DNA of 64,000 nt, from the NCBI RefSeq assembly GCF_027744825.2, contig NC_071339.1, positions 25,708,501 to 25,772,500 of the forward strand. The letters run 5' to 3'. The stretch comes from Synchiropus splendidus. Taxonomy: Eukaryota; Chordata; Actinopteri; Syngnathiformes; Callionymidae. Position 1 is the first letter of the stretch. Each line of letters opens with the position of its first letter. The position numbers and the translations under genes are program-made. Below are positions 35,851 through 47,599 of the stretch, one piece after another. The notes under the pieces are model-generated. The model was not told the DNA's origin. It did not search any database and saw only the letters and a list, made by a program, of their open reading frames with translations.

Positions 35851-36526
35851 CTATGCTTTTGGAGGGAGCTGAGGTGAGAGCAGCCAATTGGTCTCTCCAA
35901 GAGGAGCATCGATGACCAACGCGGCTATGATCCGGACAGCTGGGCTCATTCCGCCCCTTTGATCAGCGACGGTGTTCCCCGTGGGAGGCGGCTGTGTGTG
36001 GAGGAGGCGCCGCGAGCAGTGCACCACGTCGACGGACTGTTGAATCTCCAAAATCTCTGGTGGAGTAAGAGAGGTTCTGCGATGGTTGAGGCTCTCCACG
36101 GAGCTCATAAAGAGCGCGATGATGTTCTCAAGTGCATGAGTTGGTTGCCGATGGTGTAGACACCATTCCACTGCGCGAGGGTGGCTCTGTCAGTGCCGGG
36201 TGGCATGGTCACTCCTCAGGGGTGAGGTCGAGTACCTGTAGCGAGCACATCGCGCATAACGGCTAGTTGTGGGCACACAACATGCGGTCGTGCCCTGTGT
36301 GTAGTCTCGCCATCCAACGCCTGCAGGCCGTTAGTGAAGTGGGATGATTCTTGAGCTGGCGGTGGAGAGAGAGCTCAACTTCGATACGACGGACAGCGGA
36401 TGCCATGAGGCACGGGTGAAGATCATGTCGGAACCTGCCTGACTCCACCACACGGAACTCAGACAACTCTGCAAACAGATTCTCCGGGTCCACCTCATAG
36501 CAGCGTCTGGCTCTCGTCAAACTCAT
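35851..36526 (-). pseudogene. DIRS element 2 unknown ORF (Gag candidate)
   Basis: Two conserved stretches match element 1. One is MSLTRARRCYEVDPENLF through RRIEVELSLHRQLKNHPTS (36,263-36,526). The other is MEWCLHHRQPTHALENIIAL through TPPEILEIQQSVDVVHC (35,851-36,171). They sit in the same order and orientation upstream of RT. No domain is recognised. Between them (36,172-36,262) the frame is lost. Confidence 0.55.
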
Positions 36527-36629
36527 CCCATGGCTTGGAACTTCAACACAACACTCAAACTCATCCCATGGCTTAGAAGCAGGAAATGTGGAAAGGTTTG
36601 GCTGATTGTAGGCCAGTCGCAGCGCCCTG

Positions 36630-36951
36630 TTCTTAGAGGTTTAGTGTTGAATATACTAGAAAGAGTGTTTTTTCCTATGACAGGTAATAAGTAATGTTAG
36701 TTGATGTTAATTTAGGTCATGTTTTCATGTTCTGAGGCTATTCTGATCAGGGAGTGAACAGTGCTGATAACGCGTTTTCAGCACGAGAGAAGCTCGGTTT
36801 CTGACCAGGAAAAGAGTCGTTGATAACCCCCTGAAATACAGTTCAGAATGGTAGATTTAGTGCTGAATACACTAGAAAGAGTGTTTTTCCTTTCGTTGCA
36901 GGTGAAATTTTCATGTTCTGAGTGCCCCCTAAGCAGTGAGTGAACAGATAA
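36630..36951. repeat. Diverged satellite monomers (about 1.7) left of the Harbinger element
   Basis: Landmarks are ATACTAGAAAGAGTG, TTTTCATGTTCTGAGGC, GATAACGCGTTTTCAGC, AGTCGTTGATAACCC and CTTTCGTTGCAGGTGAAATT. The block carries the same GTGAACAGTGC signature as the block at 29,380 and a private insertion of about 35 bp after CCTATGACAGG. It breaks off at GTGAACAGATAA, where the Harbinger element begins. Confidence 0.88.
36949..36951. other. Left TAA target-site duplication
   Basis: TAA directly before AGGTACTTGG. It pairs with TAA at 39,917-39,919. Confidence 0.88.
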
Positions 36952-37136
36952 AGGTACTTGGACTTCGGCGAGCGACACAACTGATTTGCATCCAAAGTCA
37001 ATGGAATTGGGCGATTGACGGCGATCAGCAGCGACCAACATGGCCGCGACACGACTGGGATGTGCGACGCTACGCGATTTGAGCTACATACTGCGATTCC
37101 GGCTCCTCAAGATGACACAACTGAGCTACTGTGACA

Positions 37137-37171
37137 GTCGCAGTAGTTCAATTTTTTTGAACTACTGCGAC
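37137..37171. repeat. 15-bp perfect hairpin in the Harbinger left end
   Basis: GTCGCAGTAGTTCAA and TTGAACTACTGCGAC are exact inverted arms separated by five Ts. The surrounding left end is rich in GCGAC words. The copy at 63,393-63,427 is identical. It may be a subterminal transposase-binding structure. Confidence 0.9.
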
Positions 37172-37298
37172 CAGTCGCTGTACCATTGACGTCCCTAGTG
37201 AGTTGTGATATTTATCATTTTGCTTAATATACGTAGTGCACGCGCTATAGTGGCTGTATTGTTGGGATATTAAACATAAATATTTACCTTTCCTTCAG

Positions 37299-38185
37299 TG
37301 GAGATCTGCAAAAAAATGGAAGGGACTCAGGGATAAATACATGAGAGAGATGAGGAAGGCCATGGAGAAAAAGAATGGGTCAGCAGCATCCAGCCAGTTA
37401 AAGTGGAGGAGGTTCGCCGTCCTCTCCTTCCTGGACCCCTTCATCACCCCGAGGGAGACGTCGGGGAACATGACTGCAGCAGCAGCACCACCACCACCAC
37501 CAGCAGCAGGTAATAGTTGTTGTTGAGAATCTAAATACTTGCTATATTACAGTGTAATCTGCTTTCTGAATAGGAAACATAATCACACTATGTTCTCATT
37601 TTACAGAAACATGCCATCATGTTGATGATGAGGAAGAGGAGGAATTTGAAGAAACCCTTGATGAAGGTACAGAGGTGGAACCTCCTGCTTCCTCATCTGG
37701 TGCTGATGCTGCTGCGTCACCTCCTCCACCTTCACCTGCCACTGGCCCATCCACATCCTCTGCTGGTCCCCGAAGTATGTATAAAAACAATTTTTATGCA
37801 TACAATATTGAATTAAAATGTTTAAACTCCATGACATAAAATGTCATAGCAACGTCATTTTACTTATCCTTTAAATGTGATTTATGATATAGAGGTTATT
37901 GTTTTTAGTCATCATTGACTTGTATAATTGATATCAATATATGCCTTATTCACAGAACAAAAAAGGAAGCGTCATCCACATCATCTGTGGAAGAGGAGGA
38001 CAGAGAGTTGCGAGGTTCTCATCGCCTCTCTGTCCAAACCCACTGCTCCACCTCCCTCAGCAGAGGAGTCATTTTTGCTGAGCCTGGTTCCTATGATCCA
38101 GAGATTGTCTTTAGAAAAAAAAGAAGCTCTTCTTTTGGACATACACAATTTAGTTTATGAACGTACTAGAGAAACAAGCAGCTGA
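37299..38185 (+). pseudogene. Harbinger MADF/BESS accessory protein, 5' truncated, three exons
   Basis: Exons are inferred at 37,299-37,509, 37,607-37,774 and 37,956-38,185, each bounded by AG and GT, with phases that match (both introns phase 1). Exon 1 gives the second half of a MADF domain (WRSAKKWKGLRDKYMREMRK, then QLKWRRFAVLSFLDPF). Exon 2 is acidic then proline/serine-rich (DDEEEEEFEETLDEG). Exon 3 has basic KRKRH, then a BESS motif (EESFLLSLVPMIQRLSLEKK) and the stop at 38,183. In Harbinger elements this Myb/MADF-type partner binds the ends and helps bring the transposase to the nucleus. The first half of MADF is absent upstream, so the gene is truncated though the remainder is open. 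Confidence 0.85.
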
Positions 38186-38376
38186 TTAGGTTATTAAATT
38201 CTGTTCTTGTTTAATTTCTTTATTTATTTATGTATTTTTCATTTCCAATTTCTGGATCATAGGAACCAGTCTCCCTGTCCTTCCTCTTCTCTCTCAAGTC
38301 CCTCATTCCTCCAGGCAAGCTCCTTTCACAAAGAAAGTCTATTTAAGTTTTGTATGTACAGAAATGTCTTTTTGTG

Positions 38377-38382
38377 AATAAA
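38377..38382 (+). terminator. Poly(A) signal for the MADF/BESS gene
   Basis: AATAAA lies about 190 bp after the stop codon, followed by TGTGTTG and a GT-rich stretch. Confidence 0.6.
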
Positions 38383-38495
38383 TGTGTTGAATGGGAACCT
38401 TGGTTTTGTTGTAGAAATGCTTAGTTTCTAGTAAGAAACTGAAAAACAGTGCATAACTCAACGACTCAAGTTAAACAAAAGGGACACAGTTTCAT

Positions 38496-38501
38496 TTTAT
38501 T
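38496..38501 (-). terminator. Poly(A) signal for the transposase gene
   Basis: TTTATT gives AATAAA on the minus strand, about 70 bp past the transposase stop at 38,571. The two genes are convergent and their ends lie within about 120 bp. Confidence 0.6.
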
Positions 38502-38570
38502 GCAGACATTTCATCTTTTGAAATAGGTGTGTGGCTCTTACAAGAGCCATTGTGGTGCACTGAATGTGCT

Positions 38571-39405
38571 CTAGGTTTGTGGCTGCCATGGAACTGCCCC
38601 CTCTGTAGAGAAGTACTCCACAAAGATTTCCCTCACCCGAGAACTTCCCTGCTTTGGTTGGTGGCTGCAACACAACCCAGACCTAGAAGTACCTTGCCTG
38701 CAACAAATGGCACGCACTGTCTTGCTGATGTATCCCCTGTTGACATCCGTATGTAAAAGTCCTCTGCGGCCATCTCCGGGAAGTGGACGGTCAGCAGGCA
38801 GGGAGAGAGAACCGGATCTTAGAGCCTGACCAAAGGCTGAATTTCCCACGATCCCACCATCGCTACTTCTACCGTACCCACCAACATCAATCACTCGGTA
38901 GCATTATCTGGAGTCTACAACTGCAAGGAGAACTAGAGAAAACGTTCCCTTGTAGTTGTAAAAAAGAGATCCTGAGTTTGGTGGGGATTTCATGATGATG
39001 TGTTTCCCGTCCAGGGCCCCACAGCAAAGCGGAAAGTTCCATCGCTCTTCAAATTGTTGAACAATGGACTGCCACTCGGCTGTGGAGGGCACAGCCATGA
39101 ACTCACCCACAAGGCAATCCCAAATGGCAGCTGCAACTTCTGGGACAAATCCTTGGACAGTTGACACACCAACATGGAAGCTGTTGGCGATGGTCCTGAG
39201 GGAACCTCCAGTTGCAAGATACCTGCAAAATTGAATAAATACTGGTGAATACATAAACACGAATACTGTATAGATATTCATCTACATGAATACGTAAGCA
39301 TGAGAACAAAAAAAAAAATATTAATCTTAAAACAGTACCTTCGCACAATACATATTGACTTTCTAACTGTTGAATTAAGTTTTCGCCACTGGTACCCACT
39401 GACAA
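38571..39405 (-). pseudogene. PIF/Harbinger transposase, nonsense codon and internal deletion
   Basis: The transposase cuts and pastes the element by DDE catalysis. The minus strand has an upstream exon (about 39,339-39,405, SGYQWRKLNSTVRKSICIVR), a 116-bp intron (39,223-39,338, GT..AG), then YLATGGSLRTIANSFHVGVS (helix-turn-helix) and VPEVAAAIWDCL. Next are WNFPLCCGALDGKH (first catalytic D) and NYKGTFSLVLLAVVD (second D). A TAA at 38,904-38,906 replaces a codon expected to be tyrosine, and the same frame resumes at RVIDVGGYGRSSDGG. After LPADRPLPGD the frame jumps to ISKTVRAICC and the usual C-terminus (FVEYFSTEGAVPWQ). The third catalytic acidic residue is deleted. Inactive. Confidence 0.92.
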
Positions 39406-39480
39406 TTTTCACAAAGTTTTTATTTTAAACATCCACTTGTCATAATATATTCGAGGTTTGCAGTCTGTGTATCTTGCAAA

Positions 39481-39488
39481 TGACGTCA
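39481..39488. promoter_or_regulatory. CRE-type palindrome upstream of the transposase
   Basis: TGACGTCA is a perfect CRE site about 80 bp upstream of the first recognised transposase exon. A single 8-bp match can occur by chance, and no TATA box is evident. Confidence 0.2.
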
Positions 39489-39516
39489 TGCATACAGTAA
39501 TTGTTACTGTAACCAC

Positions 39517-39663
<147 letters not shown>

Positions 39664-39916
39664 TTGAGATTGACTTCTGCACATCATAACACGACACATT
39701 GACTACCTTACCGAAGGCAAATGGACAGCCGTTCAGGGATTGAGCGCCAGTAGTTGGTTTCCTCATGGGAAATCCGAGCACCCACACACGTAGTTTTTTC
39801 CTTTTTTTTTTCAAAAAGATAGGCAGGAGGCAACTAATCACTTCTTGAGCAAGCTACCTGCTACTGACGACTGGCGCTACGGCAACAAAAAACTCGCGTT
39901 CGGTGAGAACGTACCT

Positions 39917-39919
39917 TAA
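39917..39919. other. Right TAA target-site duplication
   Basis: TAA directly after GTACCT. The satellite resumes as GAGAACCCGTATTCAGCC. Confidence 0.88.
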
Positions 39920-40140
39920 GAGAACCCGTATTCAGCCCAAGAAAAGGTGGTTCACAGACCGACAAAAATAAAAATGTTGCTAACTCTCTGAAACCACTAT
40001 AGACAGGTTAAAACCCTACTGCAGCTACTAGAAAGACCGTTTCTACTATTTTGGCAGGTAGAATTTTCATGTTCAGAGGCCTCGCTGAGCAATGAGTGAA
40101 CAGTACAGAAAACGCGTTTTCAGCCAGAGTGAAGGTGGTT
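39920..40140. repeat. Diverged edge monomers at the left end of array B
   Basis: The first monomers after the Harbinger element carry GGTGGTTCACAGACCGAC and GAGTGAACAGTACAG, the old-subfamily signatures seen at 29,380 and 36,630. They give way within about one monomer to the standard array sequence. The edge is therefore older than the array core. Confidence 0.88.
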
Positions 40141-43100
40141 TTGAGACTGACAAACATAAAAATGTTGATAACTTTCGAAAAACACTTCAGACAGCTTAGA
40201 TTTGATGTGAAACTACTAGAAAGACCCTTTCTGCTATAGTGGGAGGGGAAAATTTAATGATCTGAAGCTTCCCTGCAAAGTTATGGCACAATGCAGAAAA
40301 TGCATTTTCAGCCTGACATAAGGTGGGTTCCGTAACACCAAACATAAAAATGTTGATAACTTTGGAAAAACACCTCAGACAGTTTAGATTTGATGTGCAA
40401 CTACTAGAAAGACCCTTTCTGCTATAGTGGGAGGTTAAAATTTCATGTTCTGAAGCTTCCCTGAAAAGTTATGGCACAATGCACAAAAACGCTTTTCAGC
40501 CTGAGATAAGGTGGGTTGCGGAATGCCAAACAGAAAAATGTTGATAACCTTGGAAAAACACTTCAGACAGCTTAGATTTGATGTGCACCTACTTGAAAGA
40601 CCCTTTCTGCTATAGTGGGAAGTGAAAATTTCATGTTCGGAAGCTTCCCTGCAAAGTTATGGCACAATGCAGAAAACGCGTTTTCAGCCGGAGGTAAGGT
40701 GGGTTCCGTAACGCCAAACATAAAAATGTTGATAACCTTGCAAAAACACTTCAGACAGCTTGGATTTGATGTGCAAATACTTGAAAGACCCTTTCTGCAA
40801 TAGTGGGAGGTGAAAATGTCATGTGCTGAAGCTTCCTTGCAAAGTTATGAAAAATGCAGAAAACGCGTTTTCAGCCTGAGATAAGGTGGGTTCCGGAACG
40901 CCAAACATAAAAATGTTGATAACTTTGGAAAAACACTTCGGACAGCTTAGATTTGATGTGCAACTACTCGAAAGAACCTTTCTGCTATAGTGGGAGGTGA
41001 AAATTTCATGTTCTGATGCTTCCCTGCAAAGTTATGGCACAATGCGTAAAACGCATTTACAGCCCGAGATGAGATCGATTCTGGAACGCCAAACATAAAA
41101 ATGTTGATAACTTTGGAAAAACACTTCAGACAGCTAAGATTTGACGTGCAACTGTTAGAAAGACCCTTTTTGCTAGTGTGGGATGTGAAAATTTCATGTT
41201 CTGAAGCTTCCCTGCAAAGTTATGCCACAAAGCAGCAACTGCGTTTTCAGCCTGAGATAAGGTGGGTTCCGGAACGCCAAACATACAAATGTTGATAACT
41301 TTCGAAAAACACTTCATACAGCTTAGATTTGATGTGCTACTCCTCGAAAGACCCTTTCTGCTATAGTGGGAGGTGAAAATTTCATGTTCTGAAGCTTCCC
41401 TGCAAAGTTATGGCAAAATGCAGAAAACGCGTTTTTAGCTTGAGATAAGGTCGAATCCGGAACGCCAAACATAAAAATGTTGATAACTTTGGAAAAACAC
41501 TTCAGACAGCTTAGACTTGATGTGCAACTACTAGAAAGACCATTTCTGCTTTAGTGGGAGGTGAAAATTCCTTGTTCTGAAGCTTCCCTGCAAATTTATT
41601 ACACAATGCGTAAAACGCGTTTACAGCCTGAGATGAGGTCGATTCCGGAACGCCCACCATAAAAATGTTGATAATTTTGGGAAAACACTTCAGACAGCTT
41701 AGATTTGATGTGCAACTGCGAGAAAGACCCTTTCTGCTATAGTGGGAGGTGAAAATTTTATGTTCTGAAGCTTTCCTGCAAAGTTATGGCACAAAGGAGA
41801 AAAAACGTTTTCAGCCTGAGATAAGGTGGGTTCCGCAACGCCAAACATAAAAATTTTGATAACTTTCGAAAAACACTTCAGACAGCTTAGATTTGATGTG
41901 CAACTGCGAGAAAAACCCTTTTTGCCATAGTGGGATGTGAAAATTTCTTATTCTGAAGCTTCTCTGCAAAGTTACTGCACAATGCGTAAAACGCGTTTTC
42001 AGCCTGAGATAAGGTCGATTCCGGAACGCCAAACATAAAACAGTTGATAACTTTGGAAAAACACTTCAGACAGCTTAGATTTGATGTACAACTACTAGAA
42101 AGACCCTTTCTGCCATAGTGGGTGGTGAAATTTTCATGTTCTGAAGCTTCCCTCCAAAGTTATGGCACAATGAAGAAAACGCCCTTTCATCCTGAGATAA
42201 GATCGATTCCGGAACGGCAAACATAAAAATGTTGATAACTTTGGAAAAACACTTCAGACTGCTTAGATTTGATGTGCAACTACGAGAAAGACCCTTTCTG
42301 CTATAGTGAGAGGTGAAAATTTCATGTTCCGAGGCTTCACTGCAAAGTTATGGGACAATGCAGAAAACGCATTTTCAGCCTGAGAAAAGGTCGATTCCGG
42401 AACGCCAAACATAAAAATGTTGATAACTTTGGAAAAACACTTCAGACAGTTTAGATTTGATGTGCAACTACTAGAAAGGCCCTTTCTACTATAGTGAGAG
42501 GTGAAAATGTCATGTTCTGAGGCTTCACTGCAAAGTTATGGCACAATGCGTAAAACGCGTTTTCAGTCTGAGATAATGTCGATTCCGGAACGCCAAACAT
42601 TAAAATATTGATATCTTTGGAAAAACACTTCAGACAGCTTCGATTTGATGTGCAACTACTAGAAAGACCCTTTCTGTGATAGTGGGAGGTGAAAATAAAA
42701 TTTTATGATCTGAACCTTACCTGCAAAGTTATGTCACAATGTGTAAAACGCGTTTTCAGCCTGAGATAAGGTCGGTTCCGGAACACCAAACATAAAAATG
42801 TTGATAAGTTTGGAAAAACATTTCAGACAGCTTAGATTTGATGTGCAACTACTAGAAAGCCCCTTTATGCTATAGTGGCAGGTGAAAATTTCATGTTCTA
42901 AAGCTTCCATGCAAAGTTATTGCACAATGGGTAAAACGCGTTTTCAGCCTGAGATAAGGTCGATTCCGGAACGCCAAACATAAAAATGTTGGTAACTTTG
43001 GAAAAACATTTCAGACACCTTAGATTTGATGTGCAACCACTAGAAAGGCCCTTTCTGCTATAGTGAGAGGTGAAAATTTCATGTTCTGAGGCTTCACTGC

Positions 43101-46100
43101 AAAGTTATGGCACAATGCAGAAAACACGTTTTTAGCCTGAGATAAGGTGGGTTCCGGAACGCCAAACATAAAAATGTTGATAACTTTGGAAAAACACTTC
43201 AGACAGCTTAGATTTGATGTGCAACTACTAGAAAGACCCTTTCTGCTATAGTGGGATGTGAAAATTTCTTGTTCTGAAGCTTCCCTGCAAAGTTATGGCA
43301 CAATGCGTAAAACGCGTTTTCAGCCTGAGATAAGGTCGATTCTGGACCGCCAAAAATAAAAAAGTTGATAACTTTGGAATAACACTTCAGACTGCATAGA
43401 ATTAATGTGCAACTACTAGAAAGACCATTTCTGCTATAGTGGGAGGTGAACATTCCATGTTCTCAAGCTTCCCTGCAAAGTTATGGCACAATGCAGAAAA
43501 CGTGTTTTCAGCCTGAGATAAGGTCGATTCCGGAACGCCAAACATAAAAATGTTGATAACATTGGAAAAACACTTCAGACAGCTTAGATTAGATGTGCAA
43601 CAACTAGAATGACCATTTCTACTATAGTGGGAGGTGAAAATTTCATGTTCTGAAGCTTCTCTGCAAAGTTATGGCACAATGCAGAAATCGCGTTTTCAGC
43701 CTGAGATAAGGTGGGTTCCGGAACGCCAAACATAAAAATGTTGATAACTTTGGAAAAACATTTCAGACAGCTTAGATTTGTTGTGCAAGTACTAGAAAGA
43801 CCCTTTCTCCTATAGTGGGATGTGAAAATTTCATGTTCTGAAGCTTCCCTGCAAAGTTATGGCACAATGCAGAAAACGCATTACCAGCCTGAGATAAGGT
43901 CGATTCTGGACCGCCAAAAATAAAAAAGTTGATAACTTTGGAATAACACTTCAGACTGCATAGAATTAATGTGCAACTGCTTGAAAAACCCTTTCTGCGA
44001 TAGTGGGACATGAAAATTTCATGTTCGGAAGCATCCATGCAAAGTTATGGCACAATAAAGAAAACGCGTTTTCAGCCTGAGATAAGGTCGATTCCGGAAT
44101 GCCAAACATAAAAATGTTGATAACTTTGGAAAAACACTTCAGACAGCTTAGATTTGATGTGCAACTACTAGAAAGACCCTTTCTGCGATAGTGGGACTGA
44201 AAATTTCATGTTCGGAAGCATCCATGCAAAGTTATGGCACAATGCAGAAAACGCGTTTTCAGACTGAGATGAGGTGGGTTCCGGAACGCCAAACAAAAAA
44301 AAAGGTTGATAACTTTAGAAAAACACTTCAGACAGCTTCGATTTGATGTGCAACAACTAGAAAGACCCTTTCTACTATAGTGGGAGGTGAAAATTTCATG
44401 TTCTGAGGCTTCATTGCAAAGTTATGGCACAATGCAGAAAACACGTTTTTAGCCTGAGATTAGGAGGGTTCCGGAACGCCAAACATAAAAATGTTGATAA
44501 GTTTGGAAAAACATTTCAGACAGCTGAGATTTGATCAGCAACTACTAGAAAGACCCTTTCTGCTATAGTGGGACGAGAACATTCCATGTTCTCAAGCTTA
44601 ACTGCAAAGTTATGGCACAATGCAGAAAATGCGATTTCAGCGTTAGTTAAGGTCGTTTCCGGAACGCTAACATAAAAATGTTGATAACTTTGGAAAAACA
44701 TTTCAGACAGCTTAGATTTGATGTGCAACTACTAGAAAGACCCTTTTTGCTATAGTGGGATGTGAAAACTTCATGTTCTGAGACTTCACTGCATAGTTAT
44801 GCCAAAAAGCAGAAAACGCGTTTTCAGCCTGAGATAAGGTCGATTCCGGAACGGCAAACATAAAAATGTTGATAACTTTTGAAAAACACTTCAGACCGCA
44901 TAGATTTGATGTGCAACTACTCGAAAGACCCTTTCTGCTATAGTGGGAGGTGAAAATTTCATGTTCTGAAGCTTCCCTGCAAAGTTATGGCACAATGCAG
45001 AAAACGCGTTTTCAGCCTGAGATAAGGTGGGTTCCGGAACGCCAAGCATAAAAATGTTGATAACTTTGGAAAAACATTTCAGACAGCTTAGATTTGATGT
45101 GCAACTACTAGAAAGACCCTTTTTGCTATAGTGGGATGTGAAAACTTCATGTTCTGAGACTTCCCTGCATAGTTATGCCAAAAAGCAGAAAACACGTTTT
45201 CAGCCTGAGATAAGGTTGATTCCGGAACGCCAAACATAAAAATGTTGATAACATTTGAAAAACACTTCAGACAGCTTAGATTTGATGTGCAACTGCTAGA
45301 AACACCCTTTCTGTTGTAGTTGGAAGTGAAAACTTCATTTTCTGAAGCTTCTCTGCAAAGTTACGGCACAATGCAGAAAACGCGTTTTCAGACTGAGATG
45401 AGGTCGATTCCGGAACGCCAAACATAAAAATGTTGATAACTTTGGAAAAACACTTCAGACAGCTTAGATTTGATGTGAAACTACTCGAAAGACCCTTTCT
45501 GCTATAGTGGCAGGTGAAAATTTCATGTTCTGAAGCTTCCCTGCAAAGCAATGGCACAATGCGTAAAACGCGTTTTCAGCCTGAGATAAGGTCGATTCCG
45601 GAACGCCAAACATAAAAAAGTTGATACCTTTGGAAAAACACTTCAGATAGCTTAGATTTGATGTGCAACTACTAGAAATACCCTTTCTGCGATACTGGGA
45701 CATGAAAATTTCATGTTCGGAAGCATCCATGCAAAGTTATGGCACAATGCAAAAAACGCGTTTTCAGCCTGAGATAAGGTCGATTCCGGAACGCCAAACA
45801 TAAAAATGTTGATAAGTTTCGAAAAACACTTCAGACAGCTTAGATTTGATGTGCAACTACTAAAAAGACCCTTTCTGCTATAGTAGGAGGCCAAAATTTC
45901 ATGTCCGGAAGCATCCATGCAAAGTTATAGCTCAATGCAGAAAACGCGTTTTCAGCCCGAGATAAGGTCGATTCCGGAACGCCAAACATAAAAATGTTGA
46001 TAACTTTGCAAAAACACTTCAGATAGCTTAGATTTGATGTGCAACTGCTAGAAACACCCTTTCTGTTGTAGTTGGAAGTGAAAATTTCATGTTCGGAAGC

Positions 46101-47599
46101 ATCCATGCAAAGTTATGGCACAATGCAAAAAACGCGTTTTCAGCCTGAGATAAGGTCGATTCCGGAACGCCAAACATAAAAATGTTGATAAGTTTCGAAA
46201 AACACTTCAGACAGCTTAGATTTGATGTGCAACTACTAAAAAGACCCTTTCTGCTATAGTAGAAGGCCAAAATTTCATGTTCGGAAGCATCCATGCAAAG
46301 TTACGGCGCAATGCAGAAAACGCGTTTTCAGACTGAGATGAGGTCGATTCCGGAACGCCAAACATAAAAATGTTGATGACTTTGGAAAAACACTTCAGAC
46401 AGCTTAGATTTGATGTGAAACTACTCGAAAGACCCTTTCTGCTATAGTGGCAGGTGAAAATTTCATGTTCTGAAGCTTCCCTGCAAAGTTATGGCACAAT
46501 ACGTAAAACGCGTTTTCAGCCTGAGATAAGGTCGATTCCGGAACGCCAAACATAAAAAAGTTGTTACCTTTGGAAAAACACTTCAGATAGCTTAGATTTG
46601 ATATGCAACTACTAGAAATACCCTTTCTGCGATAGTGGGATGTGAAAATTTCATGTTCTGAAGCTTCCCTGCAAAGTTATGGCACAACGCAGAAAACGCG
46701 TTTTCACCCTGAGATAAGGTGGGTTCCGGAACGCCAAACAAAAAAATGTTGATAGCACTGGAAAAACACTTCAGACAGCTTAGATTTGATATGCAACTAC
46801 TAGAAAGACCCTTTCTGCAATAGTCGGAAGTGAAAATTTCATGTTCTGAATCTTCCCTGCAAAGTTCTGGCACAAAGAAATAAACGCGTTTTCAGCCTGA
46901 GAAAAGGTGGGTTCCGGAACGCCAAACATAAAAATGTTGATAACTTTGGAAAAACACTTCAGACAGCTTAGATTTGATGTGCAACTACTAGAAAGACCCT
47001 TTCTGCTATAGTGGCAGGTGAAAATTTCATGTTCTGAGGCTTCCCTGCAAAGTTATGGCACAATGCAGAAAACGCGTTTTCAGCCTGAGATAAGGTGGGT
47101 TCCGGAACGCCAAACATAAAAATTTTGATAACTTTCGGAAAACACTTCAGACAGATTAGATTTGAAGTGCAACTACTAGAAAGACCGTTTCTGCTATAGT
47201 GGCAATGAAAATTTCTTGTTCTGAAGCTTCCCAGAAAACTTATGGCACAATGCAGAAAAAGCCTTTTCAGCCTGGGATAAGGTCGATTCCGGAACGGCAA
47301 AGATAAAAATGTTGATAACTTTGGAAAAACACTTCAGACAGCTTAGATTTGATGTGCAACTACTAGAAAGACCCTTTCTGCTACAGTGGGAGGTGAAAAC
47401 TTCTTGTTCTGAAGCTTCCCTGCAAAGTTATGGCGCCTTTAGAAAACACATTTTCAGCATGAGATAAGGTGGGTTCCGGAATGCCAAACATAAAAATGTT
47501 GATAGCTTTGGAAAAACACTTCAGACAGCTTAGATTTTAATGTGCAACTACTAGAAAGACCCTTTCTGCTATATTTGGAGGTGAACATTTCTTGTTCTG

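Larger units (their letters stand above)
33225..36629 (-). mobile_element. DIRS element 2 (degenerate, internally deleted)
   Basis: A second DIRS copy runs parallel to the element at 25,083-29,380, from GTGGCATTTATAATCCTCC to the AGAGGTTTAG junction with old satellite. Read on the minus strand its order is unknown ORF, RT, RNase H, recombinase. It lacks about 1 kb between the start of RNase H and the recombinase. It keeps sequence lost from element 1 (the RT YLDYW region and the RNase H aspartate), so each copy complements gaps in the other as evidence. Confidence 0.88.
23319..37744. repeat. Transposon composite, copy A of a large tandem duplication
   Basis: The whole stretch recurs from 49,568 to the window end at an offset of 26,243-26,258 bp. 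The offset steps only at small indels: 3 bp near 27,305, 6 bp near 28,996, the GT tract near 29,830, 15 bp near 33,768 and an A tract near 35,570. Substitutions are sparse by eye. Because the window ends at 64,000, the copy can be followed only to 37,744 here. The duplication probably also includes the rest of the Harbinger element. Confidence 0.96.
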
